Source of the DNA: JAWLBY01 sp041687455
GTDB taxonomy: Bacteria; Pseudomonadota; Gammaproteobacteria; Xanthomonadales; Xanthomonadaceae
Reading direction: 5' to 3'
Length of the DNA stretch: 64,000 nucleotides
Assembly: GCA_041687455.1 (NCBI GenBank)
Contig: JAWLBY010000002.1
Location: 281,968-345,967 of the forward strand
How positions within the stretch are numbered: the first letter of the stretch is position 1; every line of letters begins with the position of its first letter. A program made the position numbers and the translations under genes. Shown here piece by piece: positions 1 through 7,939 of this stretch. Under the pieces are notes generated by a model, which made no database searches, was not told the DNA's origin, and saw only the letters and a program-made list of their open reading frames with translations.

Positions 1-14
1 GCGATACGGGTCAT
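1..14 (-). CDS. Possible first codons of bamA (partial, runs off left edge)
   Basis: An ATG at 14-12 on the minus strand opens a frame reading MTRI before the window ends. Its only support is position: in Xanthomonadales and most gammaproteobacteria the gene after rseP is bamA, the outer-membrane beta-barrel assembly protein. The upstream ribosome binding site is weak. Four codons cannot identify a protein. Confidence 0.3.
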
Positions 15-30
15 CGTCACGTCCGAAACG

Positions 31-80
31 AAAAACACAAGGATGCGCTGCCCGCGCGTTCGCGCGGGCCGGGAAGCATC
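31..80 (-). terminator. Intrinsic terminator or attenuator after rseP
   Basis: On the minus strand, just after the rseP stop, a strong inner stem (GCCCGCGCG/CGCGCGGGC, 50-69, two-base loop) sits inside an outer GATGC/GCATC pairing (42-46 with 76-80). The T-rich run CTTGTGTTTTT follows. It could separate rseP from, or attenuate, the downstream gene. Confidence 0.5.
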
Positions 81-89
81 AGGTGAGCG

Positions 90-1436
90 TCAGTTCACCA
101 GGCGCAGGAAGTCGTTATAGAAGGCAAGCCCCATCAGTGCCGCCAGCATCGCCAGGCCTACGTACTGGCCGGCGACCAGCACGCGTTCGCTGACCGGGCT
201 CCCCTTGATTATCTCGATAAGGTAATACAGCAGGTGTCCGCCGTCCAAGATCGGAATCGGCAACAGGTTCATGATGCACAGGCTGAGCGACAGCACGGCA
301 AGGAAAAACAGGAACCACGCCACCCCGAGGCCGGCCGAGGCATTGGCGTAGGTCGCGATCGTGACCGGGCCGGAGATGTTCTGCAGCGATGCGACACCGG
401 TGGCCATCCGCCACAGCATGCCGAACGTTGCGCCGGTCAGGCGCCAGGTTTCCTTCAGCGACTGGCCGAACGCATCGATCGGGCCGTAGCGCAGCACCGC
501 GTCGTATTGCTGTTCGGCAGGCGGCGCGGCGATGCCGATCACCCAGCGGCGCTGGCCGTTGTCGTCGATCGACTGCGGGCTGACCTCGAAGCGGAGACGC
601 TCGGCGCTGCGCGCGACCTGCAGCGTCACCGGCCGCTCGGCGGCTTCGCGTTCCTGCAGCAGGCGCGGGATGTCGTCCCACCAGGTGACCGGTTGGCCAT
701 CGATCGACAGCACCCGGTCGCCGACCTGCAGGCCGGCCGCGCGGGCCGGGCCGTCGTCGCTGAGCCGGCCGATTTCCGGCCGCAGCAGGGCGCGGCGCGG
801 CACCAGTCCGATGTCACGCATCAGGTTGCGCTCGTCGACGCCGCCGAGCCGTGACAGGTCGAGCGTGACCGGCCGGGCGCCGCCCTCGCGGTCGATCTGC
901 AGCCGGACCGGACGCTGGTCGAGTGCCGCGGTGGTCAGCGCCATGCCGAGGTGGGTCCAGGTATCGACCGCCTGGCCGTCGACGGCGGTGATGCGGTCGC
1001 CGGTCTGCAGCCCGGCTTCGGCCGCGACGCCGCTGGTGGTGCCGACCACCGGCGCGAAGTCGGCCTTGCCGATCATGAACATCAGCCACAGCAGCAGCAC
1101 CGCCAGCAGCAGGTTGAACAGCGGACCGGCGGCGACGATCGCGAAGCGCTGGGCGACCGACTTGCTGTTGAAGGCCATGTGCCGCTCATGTGGCGCGACG
1201 TCGCCTTCGCGCTCGTCGAGGAACTTGACGTAGCCGCCGAGCGGGATCGCCGCGACAACGTACTCGGTGCCGTCGCGGCCGCGGCGGCGCCACAGCGGGC
1301 GCCCGAAGCCGACCGAGAAACGCAGCACGCGCACGCCGCAGCGCCGCGCGACCCAGTAGTGGCCGAACTCGTGAAACGTCACCAGGACGCCGAGGCTGAC
1401 GATCAGCCACCAGATTGAACCGAAGAAATCGCCCAT
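90..1436 (-). CDS. rseP: RseP site-2 zinc metalloprotease (M50)
   Basis: Inner-membrane intramembrane protease that cuts anti-sigma factor RseA, releasing the envelope-stress sigma factor, and clears signal-peptide remnants. The HEFGH zinc motif lies at residues 22-26 in the first membrane helix. Two PDZ regions follow (about 125-215 and 220-305). The C-terminal helix carries the LDGGH motif that supplies the third zinc ligand. At 448 residues it has the normal length. It follows dxr with a 24-base gap and is the last complete gene of the operon in this window. Function is assigned from family and gene order with high confidence. Confidence 0.96.
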   Translation of the reverse strand: MGDFFGSIWWLIVSLGVLVTFHEFGHYWVARRCGVRVLRFSVGFGRPLWRRRGRDGTEYVVAAIPLGGYVKFLDEREGDVAPHERHMAFNSKSVAQRFAIVAAGPLFNLLLAVLLLWLMFMIGKADFAPVVGTTSGVAAEAGLQTGDRITAVDGQAVDTWTHLGMALTTAALDQRPVRLQIDREGGARPVTLDLSRLGGVDERNLMRDIGLVPRRALLRPEIGRLSDDGPARAAGLQVGDRVLSIDGQPVTWWDDIPRLLQEREAAERPVTLQVARSAERLRFEVSPQSIDDNGQRRWVIGIAAPPAEQQYDAVLRYGPIDAFGQSLKETWRLTGATFGMLWRMATGVASLQNISGPVTIATYANASAGLGVAWFLFFLAVLSLSLCIMNLLPIPILDGGHLLYYLIEIIKGSPVSERVLVAGQYVGLAMLAALMGLAFYNDFLRLVN

Positions 1437-1460
1437 GTCTGCTCCAGTGCTCCGAACGCT

Positions 1461-2651
1461 TCAGACCGCAGATGCGGCCAGGCGTTCGCAGGCGCGGATG
1501 GCGGCCTCACGCGCGCTGCGGTCGAGTTCGAGCCGCGCCGGCAACGTGCTGCCCGGCTCGGCCGCTATCCGGTCGAGGCATTCCTCGACCACCCGCGCGA
1601 TCGCCGTGAAGCCGATTGTGCCTGCAAGGAAGGCCGCCACGGCCACTTCGTTCGCCGCGTTCAGCACGGTCGTCGCGCCGATGCCGTGACGCAGCGCTCG
1701 GTAGGCGAGCTCGAGGCACGGAAACGCATCGCGGTCGGGGTGCTGGAAATCGAGCCTGCCGCTGGCGATCAGGTCGAGCGGCGCGACGCCGGCATCGATC
1801 CGTTCCGGCCAGGCGAGGCCATAGGCCAGCGCGGTCCGCATGTCCGGGTTGCCGAGCTGGGCCAGCATCGAGCCGTCGGCATAGTCGACCAGCGAGTGGA
1901 CGATGCTCTGCGGATGGACGACGACGTCGATCGCGTCGGCCGGCAGCCCGAACAGCCAATGCGCCTCGATGACTTCGAGGCCCTTGTTCATCAGCGTCGC
2001 CGAGTCGACCGAGATCTTGCGCCCCATCGACCAGTTCGGGTGGGCGCATGCCTGGTCTGGTGTGACGCCGGCGAGCTGGTCCGGGCGCCAGCCGCGGAAC
2101 GGCCCTCCGGACGCGGTCAGCACGATGCGGCGCACGCCGGTCGGCCCGCGGCCGGGCCTCGCGGGCTGCGGCAAGCACTGGAAGATTGCGTTGTGTTCGC
2201 TGTCGATCGGCAGCAGTTCGCCGCCGCTCGCTGCCAGTTCCTGCATCAGCAGGTCGCCGGCGACAACCACCGCCTCCTTGTTCGCGAGCAGCAGCCGCTT
2301 GCCGGCCCGCGCCGCCGCCATCACCGAGCCCAGCCCGGCGGCGCCGACGATCGCGGCGACCACGGTATCGCATTCGCCGCTGCCGGCCAGCGACGCGAGC
2401 GCCTCCGGGCCGGCATGTGCCCGGGTGTCGAGCCCGGCCGCCCGCAGGCCTTCCGCCAACGCCTTGTAGCCGGCCGGATCGGCAATCACGGCATGGGTCG
2501 GCCGATGCCGCCGGCACAGCTCGAGCAGCGCGTCGACCCGCTCGTTGGCGCTCAGCAGCGCGACCGAGTAACGATCCGGATGGCGGGTGACGACATCGAG
2601 GGCGCTGGCACCGATCGAGCCGGTGGCGCCGAGCACGGCGACCCGGGTCAT
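1461..2651 (-). CDS. dxr: 1-deoxy-D-xylulose 5-phosphate reductoisomerase
   Basis: Converts DXP to 2-C-methyl-D-erythritol 4-phosphate with NADPH, the first committed step of the MEP isoprenoid pathway. The N-terminal NADPH-binding motif GATGSIGASAL is present, as are the family blocks around DSEHNAIFQCL and the MNKGLEVIEAHWLF segment. The chosen ATG gives 396 residues, the usual length, and overlaps the cdsA stop by four bases (ATGA), so the two are translationally coupled. The frame stays open far upstream into cdsA, but that extension is not homologous and was excluded. Its product feeds UppS, encoded two genes upstream. Confidence 0.97.
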   Translation of the reverse strand: MTRVAVLGATGSIGASALDVVTRHPDRYSVALLSANERVDALLELCRRHRPTHAVIADPAGYKALAEGLRAAGLDTRAHAGPEALASLAGSGECDTVVAAIVGAAGLGSVMAAARAGKRLLLANKEAVVVAGDLLMQELAASGGELLPIDSEHNAIFQCLPQPARPGRGPTGVRRIVLTASGGPFRGWRPDQLAGVTPDQACAHPNWSMGRKISVDSATLMNKGLEVIEAHWLFGLPADAIDVVVHPQSIVHSLVDYADGSMLAQLGNPDMRTALAYGLAWPERIDAGVAPLDLIASGRLDFQHPDRDAFPCLELAYRALRHGIGATTVLNAANEVAVAAFLAGTIGFTAIARVVEECLDRIAAEPGSTLPARLELDRSAREAAIRACERLAASAV

Positions 2652-3463
2652 AGGCCGAGCCAGACCTTGCCGAGCGCGAACACCGGCAAGGCGGCAACGA
2701 TGCTGTCGATCCGGTCCATCATGCCGCCGTGGCCGGGAATCAGGTGGCCGGAGTCCTTGGCACCGGAGTGGCGCTTGATCAGGCTTTCGAACAGGTCGCC
2801 GAGGACCGATGCCAGTGCGGTGGCGACGCCGAGCAGCAGCAGCGCCGGCAGCGCCGAGCCGTCGAGCCCGAGCAGCGGCGCGGCCGGCACGCAGATCAGC
2901 GCGGCGCCGACCAGGCCACCGAAAAAGCCGGCCCAGGTCTTGCCCGGGCTGATCCGCGGCGCCAGCTTCGGGCCGCCGATCCGGCTGCCGCTGAAGTACG
3001 CGAACGTGTCGGCGGCCCAGACCAGCATCACCGCGAACAGCGTCCAGCGCGGGCCGAGCGTGCCGTCGGCGTGCAGCCAGCCGAGCGCAGCCCAGGTCGG
3101 CAGCATCATCAGGCTGCCGGCCAGCAGTTTCGCCGCAAGGCTGCCGCGACCAGGTTCGCGGCCGAGCCGGGTGCGGGTCAGCCAGCCGGCCGCGACCAGC
3201 CACCAGGCGACGCCGGCGCCCAGCAGCCACAGCAGCCAGTGGCGCTCGGGCCGCAGCCACAGCGCGGCCATCACGGCCGCATGGACGGCCAGCACCAGCG
3301 CGCGCGTGGTGCGGTGCTGCAGGCCGACCAGGCGGGTCCACTCCCACAGGCCCATCAGCAGTACGACGGTCACCAGCGCCATGAAGGCGGCGGTCGGCAG
3401 CCACAGCACGGCGCCGATCGCCAGCGGCGCCAGCACCAGCGCGGTCAGGATTCGTTGCTTCAC
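2648..3463 (-). CDS. cdsA: Phosphatidate cytidylyltransferase
   Basis: Makes CDP-diacylglycerol from phosphatidate and CTP, the branch point for membrane phospholipids. It is a hydrophobic protein of 271 residues with about seven or eight membrane segments. The CDS signature is complete near the C-terminus (SLIKRHSGAKDSGHLIPG, then HGGMMDR). The start is a GTG that overlaps the uppS stop codon (GTGA). No ATG fits the family N-terminus, and the Met-Lys-Gln-Arg-Ile-Leu beginning with this GTG looks like a native membrane start. It is tightly coupled to uppS and dxr. Confidence 0.95.
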   Translation of the reverse strand: MKQRILTALVLAPLAIGAVLWLPTAAFMALVTVVLLMGLWEWTRLVGLQHRTTRALVLAVHAAVMAALWLRPERHWLLWLLGAGVAWWLVAAGWLTRTRLGREPGRGSLAAKLLAGSLMMLPTWAALGWLHADGTLGPRWTLFAVMLVWAADTFAYFSGSRIGGPKLAPRISPGKTWAGFFGGLVGAALICVPAAPLLGLDGSALPALLLLGVATALASVLGDLFESLIKRHSGAKDSGHLIPGHGGMMDRIDSIVAALPVFALGKVWLGL

Positions 3464-4215
3464 GAGCCGGCCTCGACGAGTTGTTCGCTGATCATGCCGA
3501 AGCGTCGCTCGCGGCCGGCGTAATCGGCCAGCGCGGCATCCATCGTCGCGGCATCGATGTCTGGCCACAGCGTGTCGGTGAAATACAGCTCGGTGTAGGC
3601 GAGCTGCCAGAGCAGGAAATTGCTGATCCGGCGCTCGCCGCCGGTGCGGATGAACAGATCCGGCTCGGGCAGGCCGGCAAGGCACAGATATGGCGCCAGC
3701 GCCGTCTCGTCGATCGCCGCCGGATCGACTCGGCCGGCGGCGGTCTCTTCGGCGAGGCGCCGGCACGCCTGCGCGATGTCCCAGCGGCCGCCGTAGTTGG
3801 CGGCGATCGTGAGGGCCAACCGACGGCCTTCGGCAGTGATCTGTTCGGCACGGCTCATGCGTTCGCGCAGGTCGCTCGAAAATGCATTGCGCTCGCCGAT
3901 GAAGCGCAACCGAACCCCGCGGCGGGCAAGCTCGTCGACTTCGCGGTCGAGTGCGCGCATGAACAACTGCATCAATGCGCTGACCTCATCGACCGGCCGG
4001 CGCCAGTTTTCGCTCGAGAATGCGAACAGCGTCAGCGCTTCGACGCCACGTTCGAGGCACCAGTCGATGCAGCGGTCGACCGCCCGTGCGCCGGCCCGGT
4101 GGCCGATCGTACGCGGCCGCCGCCGTGCCTTGGCCCAGCGGCCGTTGCCGTCCATGACGATCGCGATGTGCCGCGGACAGCGCGTCAGCGACGGTCCGGG
4201 AGGCGGCGTGCCCAT
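3460..4215 (-). CDS. uppS: Undecaprenyl diphosphate synthase
   Basis: Cytosolic cis-prenyltransferase that elongates farnesyl diphosphate with isopentenyl diphosphate to the C55 carrier lipid of peptidoglycan and O-antigen synthesis. The catalytic Asp is in the IVMDGNGRWA motif (D22). The family motifs around RTIGHRAGA, FAFSSENWRRP and DLFIRTGGE are present. Its 251 residues match the family. It follows frr by 16 bases and overlaps cdsA. Very secure. Confidence 0.97.
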   Translation of the reverse strand: MGTPPPGPSLTRCPRHIAIVMDGNGRWAKARRRPRTIGHRAGARAVDRCIDWCLERGVEALTLFAFSSENWRRPVDEVSALMQLFMRALDREVDELARRGVRLRFIGERNAFSSDLRERMSRAEQITAEGRRLALTIAANYGGRWDIAQACRRLAEETAAGRVDPAAIDETALAPYLCLAGLPEPDLFIRTGGERRISNFLLWQLAYTELYFTDTLWPDIDAATMDAALADYAGRERRFGMISEQLVEAGS

Positions 4216-4231
4216 GGCCGATGGACGGTCG

Positions 4232-4789
4232 TCAGACCGCCATCAGCTCCTCTTCCTTGGCCCGCACGACACCGTCTACGTCCTTGACGAAACGATCGGT
4301 CAGCTTCTGGATCTCGTCCTCGGCGCGCCGCTCGTCGTCCTCGGTGATCTGCTTGGCCTTCTGCAGCTCCTTGATCTGGTGGATCGCGTCGCGGCGGATG
4401 TTGCGGATCGCGACCTTGGCGTTCTCGCCCTCGTGCGCGACCACCTTCGACAGCTCGCGGCGGCGTTCCTCGGTCAGCGGCGGCAGGTTGATCCGGATCA
4501 GTTGCCCGGCGGTGTTCGGGGTCAGGCCGAGATCGGAGCCGAAGATCGCCTTCTCGACCGCTGCGACCATGTTCTTTTCCCACGGCGTGATCGTCAGCGT
4601 GCGGGCATCGGCGATCGCGATGTTGGCGACCTGCGACAGCGGCACGTCGGAGCCGTAGTAGTTGACCTTCAGGTGCTCGACCAGCGCGGTGCTGGCACGG
4701 CCGGTGCGCAGCTTGGTCAGATCGTGGCGCAGCGCCTCGAGACTCTTCTGCATGCGGGTCTGGGCGTCGTTCTTGACGTCGTTGATCAT
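4232..4789 (-). CDS. frr: Ribosome recycling factor
   Basis: With EF-G it splits post-termination ribosomes. From the ATG at 4789 the protein is 185 residues, exactly the length of the E. coli factor, and it has the RTGRASTALVEHL and RINLPPLTEERR blocks. A GGAG lies about eight bases upstream of this ATG. A longer open frame starting at 4897 adds a non-homologous Arg-rich stretch and was rejected. It lies 187 bases after pyrH in the usual order. Confidence 0.97.
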   Translation of the reverse strand: MINDVKNDAQTRMQKSLEALRHDLTKLRTGRASTALVEHLKVNYYGSDVPLSQVANIAIADARTLTITPWEKNMVAAVEKAIFGSDLGLTPNTAGQLIRINLPPLTEERRRELSKVVAHEGENAKVAIRNIRRDAIHQIKELQKAKQITEDDERRAEDEIQKLTDRFVKDVDGVVRAKEEELMAV

Positions 4790-4976
4790 GGCCGGCTCCG
4801 GCAGATGGTCGAAAAGGGGCAGGATTATATGTGAAGCGGGATTGGTGATTCGTGATTGCCGGCCGGCGCGTGCTGGCCGTTGCGCCCGGAGCGGCAAGGG
4901 GGCGCGGTGGATCGGGCGTTGCTGCGGCTTCCGGCTCGGCCGAGCGGGGTGGTCGCGTCGGATCAGCAGGCCCGCA

Positions 4977-5708
4977 TCAGGAATCCCGGCTCTTGACCAG
5001 GGTGCCGATCTCCTCGCCGCGGCAGATCCGCATCAGGTCGCCAGGGCGGCTCATGTCGTAGACCCGCAGCGGAATGGCGTAATCGCGGCACAACGCGATC
5101 GCGGCGGTGTCCATGACCTTGAGGTCGCGGGTGATGACATCGTCGTAGGTCAGGGTGTCGAAGCGCTTGGCGTCCGGGTTCTTGTGCGGATCGCTGTCGT
5201 AGACGCCATCGACCTTGGTCGCCTTCAGCATCAGGTCGGCACCGATCTCGATCGCGCGCAGCGCGGCGGCCGAATCGGTGGTGAAGAACGGGTTGCCGGT
5301 GCCGGCGGCGAAGATCGTGATGCGGCCCTTCTCGAGATGGCGCACCGCGCGCCGGCGGATGTAGTCCTCGCAGACCTCGTTGATCTTCAGCGCGCTCATC
5401 GTGCGCGCGTACGAGCCGAGCTTCTCCAGCGCGTCCTGCATTGCCAGCGCGTTCATGACCGTGGCCAGCATGCCCATGTGATCGCCGGTCACGCGGTCCA
5501 TGCCGGCCGCGGCGAGCCCGGCGCCGCGGAAGATGTTGCCGCCGCCAATCACGACGCCGACCTGCACGCCGGCGCGGCTGATCTCCTGGATCTCGCGGGC
5601 GAGCCGGAACAGCACTTCCGGGTCGATGCCGTAATCCTCGCGGCCCATCAAGGCCTCGCCGCTGAGTTTGAGCAGAATGCGGCGAAACTTGATCGGCGAG
5701 TCGTTCAC
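4977..5708 (-). CDS. pyrH: UMP kinase
   Basis: Phosphorylates UMP to UDP with ATP, a regulated step of pyrimidine nucleotide synthesis. It belongs to the amino-acid-kinase fold, not the eukaryotic-type NMP kinases. The N-terminal LLKLSGEALMG motif, the GGGNIFRGAG loop and the TDSAAALRAIEIGAD block are visible. It is 243 residues, as usual. It normally follows tsf directly; here an HDOD/GGDEF gene and repeats intervene, and a hairpin with a T-run lies just upstream, so it may have its own promoter. Confidence 0.97.
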   Translation of the reverse strand: MNDSPIKFRRILLKLSGEALMGREDYGIDPEVLFRLAREIQEISRAGVQVGVVIGGGNIFRGAGLAAAGMDRVTGDHMGMLATVMNALAMQDALEKLGSYARTMSALKINEVCEDYIRRRAVRHLEKGRITIFAAGTGNPFFTTDSAAALRAIEIGADLMLKATKVDGVYDSDPHKNPDAKRFDTLTYDDVITRDLKVMDTAAIALCRDYAIPLRVYDMSRPGDLMRICRGEEIGTLVKSRDS

Positions 5709-5723
5709 GGTGGGCTTCCGGCA

Positions 5724-5755
5724 GACAAAAACCGCCGAATTCTAGCAGTTCGGCG
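5724..5755 (-). terminator. Hairpin plus T-run immediately upstream of pyrH
   Basis: Minus strand: CGCCGAA (5755-5749), a nine-base loop, TTCGGCG (5739-5733), then GTTTTTG. It resembles an intrinsic terminator or an attenuator in the pyrH leader. The loop-side sequence TAGAAT (5744-5739) also resembles a -10 box, so promoter and hairpin may overlap. No good -35 was seen. Confidence 0.45.
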
Positions 5756-5873
5756 TCGTCATCGGTTCGCTGATCGGGCGCCTGCCTCGATCCACATCAG
5801 CGATGCGGCTGCACACTCCGCTTCATGCAGGGCCGGTGTCGGCGCCTGTCCCGCTTCGGCCATATCTCCCACG

Positions 5874-5987
5874 CCCGTCATCCCGGCGCAAGCCCGGCGA
5901 AAGTCGGGGTCCACCTCGGTCTTCCTCTTGAAACAGTCTGTTGACACAGAAATCAAAAGGATCCCCGGCATTCGCCGGGATGACGGG
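5874..5987. repeat. Inverted pair of dispersed palindromic repeats (REPIN-like)
   Basis: The left arm begins CCCGTCATCCCGGCG and ends GTCGGGGTCCA (to about 5913). The right arm (about 5959-5987) reads GGATCCCCGGC, then TTCGCCGGGATGACGGG, the reverse complement of the left consensus. The same core, ATCCCGGC-GAAA-GCCGGGAT, occurs near 43874, 63396 and 63827. Confidence 0.75.
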
Positions 5988-6083
5988 CAAGTGCGTCGGG
6001 GACCGGGCCCTGCCGGCGAGCCGACCGCATCGAATGCCGGGCGCCAACTGCTTTCGCGGCGCGGAGGTGCAAGTTTCCCGCGA

Positions 6084-6111
6084 ACAGCAGTGGGCTGTCG
6101 CCGGGATGACG
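6084..6111. repeat. Solitary half-copy of the dispersed repeat
   Basis: Contains CAGCAGTGGGCTGTCG followed by CCGGGATGACG, one end of the dispersed repeat consensus. A near-identical copy sits at 6180-6207. Confidence 0.5.
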
Positions 6112-6179
6112 CTGCTGGCCGTCGGCAATTGACGATTTTTCCCGGTTCAAAGCATGCGCGATGCTTCTGAACCTGGAAA

Positions 6180-6207
6180 CAGCAGTGTGGGCTCTTGCCG
6201 GGATGAC
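6180..6207. repeat. Solitary half-copy of the dispersed repeat
   Basis: Contains CAGCAGTGTGGGCTCTTG followed by CCGGGATGACG, a direct repeat of 6084-6111 with small differences. Confidence 0.5.
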
Positions 6208-6275
6208 GGTCGTGGAAACCAGGACGGTCGGCGGCGCGGGATCAGCTCGCCTTGCGGATCGCCCGCTCGGCCGGT

Positions 6276-7757
6276 TCAGAAGCCGGCGCGCTCGACCCGG
6301 TTGCCGCCGGCATCGCGGGCGAACTGCAGGGCGTACTCGGCGGCGTCGAGCAGCGCGGCCGAGGTCGCGTAATGATGCAGGTGATCCAGCGTCGCGACGC
6401 CGATCGACACGGTCGCATGCAGCGGTTGCTTGTCGTGCTGCGCGAGCGGCGCGCCGGCGGTCGCCTGCAGGATTCGCCAGCACAGCGAGAACGCGGCGTT
6501 GTCGGCCGTGTTCGGCAGCAGCAGACAGAATGCATCGCTGCCGAACCGGGCGGCGAAATCGCTGTCGCGGACGTTGGCCCGCAGCAGGTCGGCAAAACCG
6601 CGCAGCAGCGCGTCGCCGGCCATGCGGTCATGCTTCTGGTTGATCGAGGCCAGGTCGTCGATGTCGATCACGGCCAGGCTCAGCGGCCGGCCGTTGGCGC
6701 TGGCCGCGGCGAACGCCGTCTCGAACTGCGTTTCGAGATGCGGACGGCTGAACAGCCCGGTCAGCGGATCGCGGTGCGCGCTGTCCTGCAGGGCCCGGGC
6801 GGCCGAATGCAGCCGCTCGGCCTCGCGCCGCTCTCGGGTCGCTTCCTGCACGCCGCGCAGGTTTCGGATCACCATCAGCTCGCGGGCCAGTTCGAGGATC
6901 GCATCGATCCGCTGTGGATCGGCCAGCGTCATGTCGAACAACGACGAGATCTCCGGGATCGAAGCCGAGATCTCGGCGGTCAGCTCGGCCAACGCCGTCT
7001 CGTCCATGCCGAGATGCCGCTGGCACAGCGCGGCGGCTGCTTCACGGGCCGGCGCCGGATCGTCGACGACCCAGATGTCGGCCAGCGGGCCCGACAGCGC
7101 GATGCAGAGGTTGAACTCGCCCTCCGGCTGGGCGCTCTCGCTCTGCCGGATCGCTTGCACGAGGAACTCCGGCAGGCCCCAGTTCGCCGCCAGCCGGGCA
7201 CCGATCTGGGCGTGGTCGGTGCCGAGCCGCTGCCGTTCGAGCGCGACGAGCTGGCTGTTGTCGACGGCATCGGCCAGCACGGTGGCGTAGATGTCCGGTT
7301 CTATCTGGCCGAGCGCGAGGATGCCGATGTCCTGGATCAGGCCGGCCAGCATCAGATCCTCGCCGCGATGCAGGCCCATCCTTTCGCCGAGGCAGCGGGC
7401 CGCCGACGCTGCCAGGATGCTGCGCCGCATGACCGACTGGAAATCGAACCGCTGCCCCCACGGCTGCCGCAGCGTCTTGCTCAGCGAGAAGCTCAGCGCC
7501 AGGCTCAGCGTCGCGTTCAGCCCGAGCAGGGTCAGCGCCTGGCGCAGGTTGTCGATGCGACGCTTGCTTGCGTAGAGCGGCGAATTCGCGATCCGCAACA
7601 GCTTGGTCGACAGCGCCGGGTCGAGCGCGATCGCCTGTGCGACCTCGGTCAGCTCAACGTCGGGGTTCTCGGCCAGTTCGATGATCCGCAGCGCGACCGC
7701 CGGCAGGCTCGGCAGGGTGCGGCACAGGGCCAGACGTTCTTCCAGTTCGCGACTCAT
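6276..7757 (-). CDS. HDOD domain plus degenerate GGDEF domain regulator
   Basis: A cytoplasmic signalling protein of 493 residues. Residues 1 to about 290 form an HDOD domain (PSLPAVALRIIELAENPD, then ALDPALSTKLLRIANSP), a fold related to HD phosphohydrolases that usually acts as a protein-interaction or regulatory module. A diguanylate-cyclase-like domain follows (about 320-490), beginning DPLTGLFSRPHLE. Its active-site signature is GSDAF at 406-410 instead of GGDEF, so catalysis is doubtful. An I-site-like RxxD (RDSD) lies five residues before it, at the normal spacing, so c-di-GMP binding is plausible. It lies between tsf and pyrH, an unusual place, separated from tsf by a terminator. Target unknown. 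Confidence 0.85.
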   Translation of the reverse strand: MSRELEERLALCRTLPSLPAVALRIIELAENPDVELTEVAQAIALDPALSTKLLRIANSPLYASKRRIDNLRQALTLLGLNATLSLALSFSLSKTLRQPWGQRFDFQSVMRRSILAASAARCLGERMGLHRGEDLMLAGLIQDIGILALGQIEPDIYATVLADAVDNSQLVALERQRLGTDHAQIGARLAANWGLPEFLVQAIRQSESAQPEGEFNLCIALSGPLADIWVVDDPAPAREAAAALCQRHLGMDETALAELTAEISASIPEISSLFDMTLADPQRIDAILELARELMVIRNLRGVQEATRERREAERLHSAARALQDSAHRDPLTGLFSRPHLETQFETAFAAASANGRPLSLAVIDIDDLASINQKHDRMAGDALLRGFADLLRANVRDSDFAARFGSDAFCLLLPNTADNAAFSLCWRILQATAGAPLAQHDKQPLHATVSIGVATLDHLHHYATSAALLDAAEYALQFARDAGGNRVERAGF

Positions 7758-7856
7758 GGCGGCGAAGTGTCGGTGGCGGGAGCCAGGCTTGGCAAGACCG
7801 CGCGACCGTCGTCGCGTTCGGCGCGGCGAATCCTGCGGCGACCGGTATCACGCAGA

Positions 7857-7887
7857 CGAAAAGCCCCCGACAGTGCTGCCGGGGGCT
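7857..7887 (-). terminator. Intrinsic terminator after tsf
   Basis: Minus strand: AGCCCCCG (7887-7880), a ten-base loop, CGGGGGCT (7869-7862), then TTTTC. A compact GC stem followed by a T-run, 53 bases beyond the tsf stop. It probably ends most rpsB-tsf transcripts. Confidence 0.8.
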
Positions 7888-7939
7888 CGTCGATTCGACG
7901 CGGGCGGTGCGATCCGCTGGATGCAGTCACCCGGATGGA

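Larger units (their letters stand above)
5709..6275. other. 567-base intergenic region made largely of dispersed repeats
   Basis: This stretch separates pyrH from the HDOD/GGDEF gene inside what is normally one operon. It holds one inverted pair of dispersed palindromic repeats, two solitary half-copies, a hairpin at 6145-6172 (arms AAGCAT/ATGCTT with outer GTTCA/TGAAC) and the pyrH leader hairpin. No convincing protein-coding frame was seen. Confidence 0.6.
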
